DNA of 7,022 nt from Acidobacteriota bacterium (GTDB taxonomy: Bacteria > Acidobacteriota > Terriglobia > Acidiferrales > UBA7541). The stretch's first letter is position 1, and every line of letters starts with the position of its first letter. Of the stretch, positions 5,558 through 7,022 are shown piece after piece. A model generated the notes under the pieces. It was not told the DNA's origin. It ran no database searches and saw nothing but the letters and a program-made list of their open reading frames with translations. The DNA lies in NCBI GenBank assembly GCA_003224075.1, contig QHYF01000177.1, positions 1 to 7,022 of the forward strand, read 5' to 3'. The translations under genes were made by a program, and so were the position numbers.

Positions 5558-6583
5558 GTGCCGGGCGGAGCCCAACCCGAGAACCATGAACTTCTGGCGG
5601 TAGCGACTGACGCTGGGACGCGGCTCGACCGGTTCGTGGCCGCCCATTGCCCAGAACTCTCGCGCTCTCGCGTGCAAGAACTGATCGACGGCGGCCTGGT
5701 CCTCGTCAATGGCAAGCCGGCGAAGTCTTCCCAAAAACTTCACGGCGGGGAGCTCGTCACTGTGCGTGCCCAGCCGCGTCCGGCTCCCCGCGCCGAGGCT
5801 GAAACGATTCCGCTCGATGTCCTCTACGAAGACGACGACGTCATCGCCATCAATAAGCCCGCGGGCATGACCGTTCACGCTGGGGCGGGGAATACATCCG
5901 GCACGCTGGTGAACGCGCTCCTGGGCCGCGGACAATCGCTTTCGCAAACCGGAGATCCACTACGCCCTGGGATTGTGCATCGCCTGGACAAGGAGACTTC
6001 CGGTGTGATCCTTGTGGCCAAGAACGACGCGGCGCACGCGAAGCTCAGCGAAACGTTCCGCCAGCGCGCCATCAAGAAAACCTACATCGCGCTGGTGGAA
6101 GGCCGTCTCGCGGAAAAAACCGGCCGCATTGAGCTGGCCATCGGGCGCGATCCCGTCCGCCGCACGCGCATGGCGGCGCAGCGCAAAACCTGGCGCGGCG
6201 CTGCGATTTCCAATCCCCGGGAAGCGCGCACCGATTGGCGCGTTCTCGCGACTATCGGCAACACGACGTTGCTGGAAGTCCAGCTCCACACCGGGCGCAC
6301 ACACCAGATTCGCGTGCACTTCTCCGCGCTGAAGCATCCGGTCGCCGGCGACACGCTTTACGGTGCGGTGAAACAGATGCGCCTCGGAAAAGTCATGATG
6401 CCGCCGCTGGCGCGCAATTTTTTGCATGCGGCCAAGCTCGGTTTCGCGCAGCCTCGAACGGGCGCTTGGATCGAGGTTCGAGCTGCTTTCCCCGGTGAGC
6501 TACACAAATTCCTGGAAAAACTTTGCGCCGCTGCGGGCGAACCGCGGAGCCAAATTGACGCTGCGCTGGCGGCGTACCTATAA
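5558..6583 (+). CDS. rluD: RluA/RluD-family ribosomal large subunit pseudouridine synthase
   Basis: Isomerises specific uridines of 23S rRNA to pseudouridine in the cytoplasm. From GTG 5558 the product is about 341 residues, typical of RluD-like enzymes. An S4 RNA-binding domain comes first (TRLDRFVAAHC, SRSRVQELIDGGLVLVNGK, about residues 21-70). The catalytic domain follows, with LDVLYEDDDVIAINKPAGMTVH, the active-site signature HRLDKETSG (catalytic Asp codon at 5987-5989), and LHTGRTHQIRVHF (from 6284) with HPVAGDTLYG. Domain order matches RluD, although RluA/RluC-type specificity cannot be excluded. I prefer GTG 5558 over ATG 5483 because the extra 25 residues do not look like the family, have no good Shine-Dalgarno, and cross the promoter-like element and a hairpin. 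No Shine-Dalgarno precedes GTG 5558 either, which fits leaderless translation. It follows lspA by 171 bp on the same strand. Confidence 0.93.
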   Translation: MPGGAQPENHELLAVATDAGTRLDRFVAAHCPELSRSRVQELIDGGLVLVNGKPAKSSQKLHGGELVTVRAQPRPAPRAEAETIPLDVLYEDDDVIAINKPAGMTVHAGAGNTSGTLVNALLGRGQSLSQTGDPLRPGIVHRLDKETSGVILVAKNDAAHAKLSETFRQRAIKKTYIALVEGRLAEKTGRIELAIGRDPVRRTRMAAQRKTWRGAAISNPREARTDWRVLATIGNTTLLEVQLHTGRTHQIRVHFSALKHPVAGDTLYGAVKQMRLGKVMMPPLARNFLHAAKLGFAQPRTGAWIEVRAAFPGELHKFLEKLCAAAGEPRSQIDAALAAYL

Positions 6584-6584
6584 T
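6555..6584 (+). promoter_or_regulatory. Near-consensus sigma70 promoter inside the end of rluD
   Basis: TTGACG (6555-6560, five of six) and TATAAT (6579-6584, six of six) are separated by 18 nt. This is the best promoter match in the window. The rluD stop codon TAA (6581-6583) lies within the -10 box. Transcription would start near 6591, one or two bases before the ATG of the next gene at 6593. Confidence 0.7.
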
Positions 6585-6592
6585 CAGTACAA

Positions 6593-7022
6593 ATGCCACG
6601 GGTAATTACTTCCATTTCCTTGGTGATCGCGCTGTTGCTGATTCCTTTGGCCGACAAGGCTCAGCAACCCTCCACGGACAGCAAATCGCAATCCCGTGTC
6701 CCAGTGCAGCCTGCGACGCCGAAGCAGGAGCCCGCGCAACAGAGCGATCAAACGATCAAGACGGTTGTCAACCTGGTGGACGTGCTCTTCACCGTGCTGA
6801 ACCGCCGGAACAAGCTGGTTCCAGAATTGGACAAGGGCGACTTCAAGATTTTCGACGAAGGCAAGCCCCAGGAAATCCGTTATTTCAGCAGGCAGACCGA
6901 TTTGCCCCTGCGCATCGGCATGCTGATGGATACTTCCAACAGCATCCGCGAGCGCATCAAATTCGAGCAGGACGCCTCGGTCAATTTTCTTTTTAGCGTG
7001 CTGCGCCGCAACAAGGATGAAG
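6593..7022 (+). CDS. Secreted VWA-domain protein (acidobacterial VWFA-related type), 5' part
   Basis: The frame is open from ATG 6593 to the window edge (143 codons) and the gene is cut by the end of the window. Residues 1-24 form a Sec-type signal peptide: a short basic start (MPR), a hydrophobic core (VITSISLVIALLLIPLA), and likely cleavage around ADKAQQ. A polar Gln/Pro/Ser linker follows to about residue 60. Next comes a beta-rich stretch (VNLVDVLFTVLNRRNKLVPE, LDKGDFKIFDEGKPQEIRYF), then the start of a von Willebrand A domain with RIGMLMDTSNSI, whose DxSxS (DTSNS) is the metal-binding MIDAS motif. The order of extracytoplasmic leader, 'DFKIFDEGKPQEI'-like segment and VWA domain is what I know from the large acidobacterial VWFA-related family. 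Its role there is not established, though VWA domains usually mediate metal-dependent protein binding. No Shine-Dalgarno precedes the start, while a strong promoter ends 8 nt upstream. Confidence 0.85.
   Translation, partial: MPRVITSISLVIALLLIPLADKAQQPSTDSKSQSRVPVQPATPKQEPAQQSDQTIKTVVNLVDVLFTVLNRRNKLVPELDKGDFKIFDEGKPQEIRYFSRQTDLPLRIGMLMDTSNSIRERIKFEQDASVNFLFSVLRRNKDE

Overview
The window looks like chromosomal DNA of an Acidobacteriota member, probably from the Terriglobia ('Koribacter/Acidoferrales-like') side. This is inferred from gene style alone. The DNA is GC-rich, with an estimated ~60% in most genes. It carries a TonB-family protein with a long cytoplasmic N-terminus and a Gly-rich linker, and the beginning of a secreted protein resembling the VWFA-related family that is abundant in Acidobacteria. 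No database search was possible.

Layout. The left third is on the minus strand. A full-length TonB-family gene (374-1618) is followed downstream by the 5' end of a second, probably related TonB-like gene, which runs off the left edge (205 to beyond 1). A ~165-208 bp divergent intergenic region (about 1619-1826) separates it from the plus-strand block: ileS (isoleucyl-tRNA synthetase, 1827-4771), a dispersed-repeat-like spacer, lspA (signal peptidase II, 4871-5386), a hairpin-rich spacer, an RluA/RluD-family pseudouridine synthase (5558-6583), and the start of a secreted VWA-domain protein (6593 to beyond 7022). Only the spacers lack genes, and none exceeds 300 bases.

How the genes fit together. 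ileS next to lspA is a classic bacterial neighbourhood, and a pseudouridine synthase often follows, so the core is a housekeeping block for tRNA charging, lipoprotein maturation and rRNA modification. The flanking TonB and VWA genes are envelope functions. Expression signals differ along the window. ileS, lspA, tonB and the partial tonB-like gene have Shine-Dalgarno (SD) sequences. The pseudouridine synthase and VWA genes have none, but carry -10 hexamers only 6-8 nt before the start codon, suggesting leaderless or near-leaderless mRNAs.

Most notable points. (1) The N-terminal ~50 codons of ileS are in a different frame from the rest, with the break at a G5 run near 1974-1978. (2) The editing-domain part of ileS is markedly AT-richer than its surroundings. 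(3) A near-consensus sigma70 promoter sits in the last codons of the pseudouridine synthase, with that gene's stop codon inside the TATAAT box. (4) The lspA-rluD spacer holds a 4-codon ORF with a perfect SD, followed by mutually exclusive hairpins. I found no CRISPR array, tRNA, rRNA, transposase, phage gene or clear novel multi-gene system.
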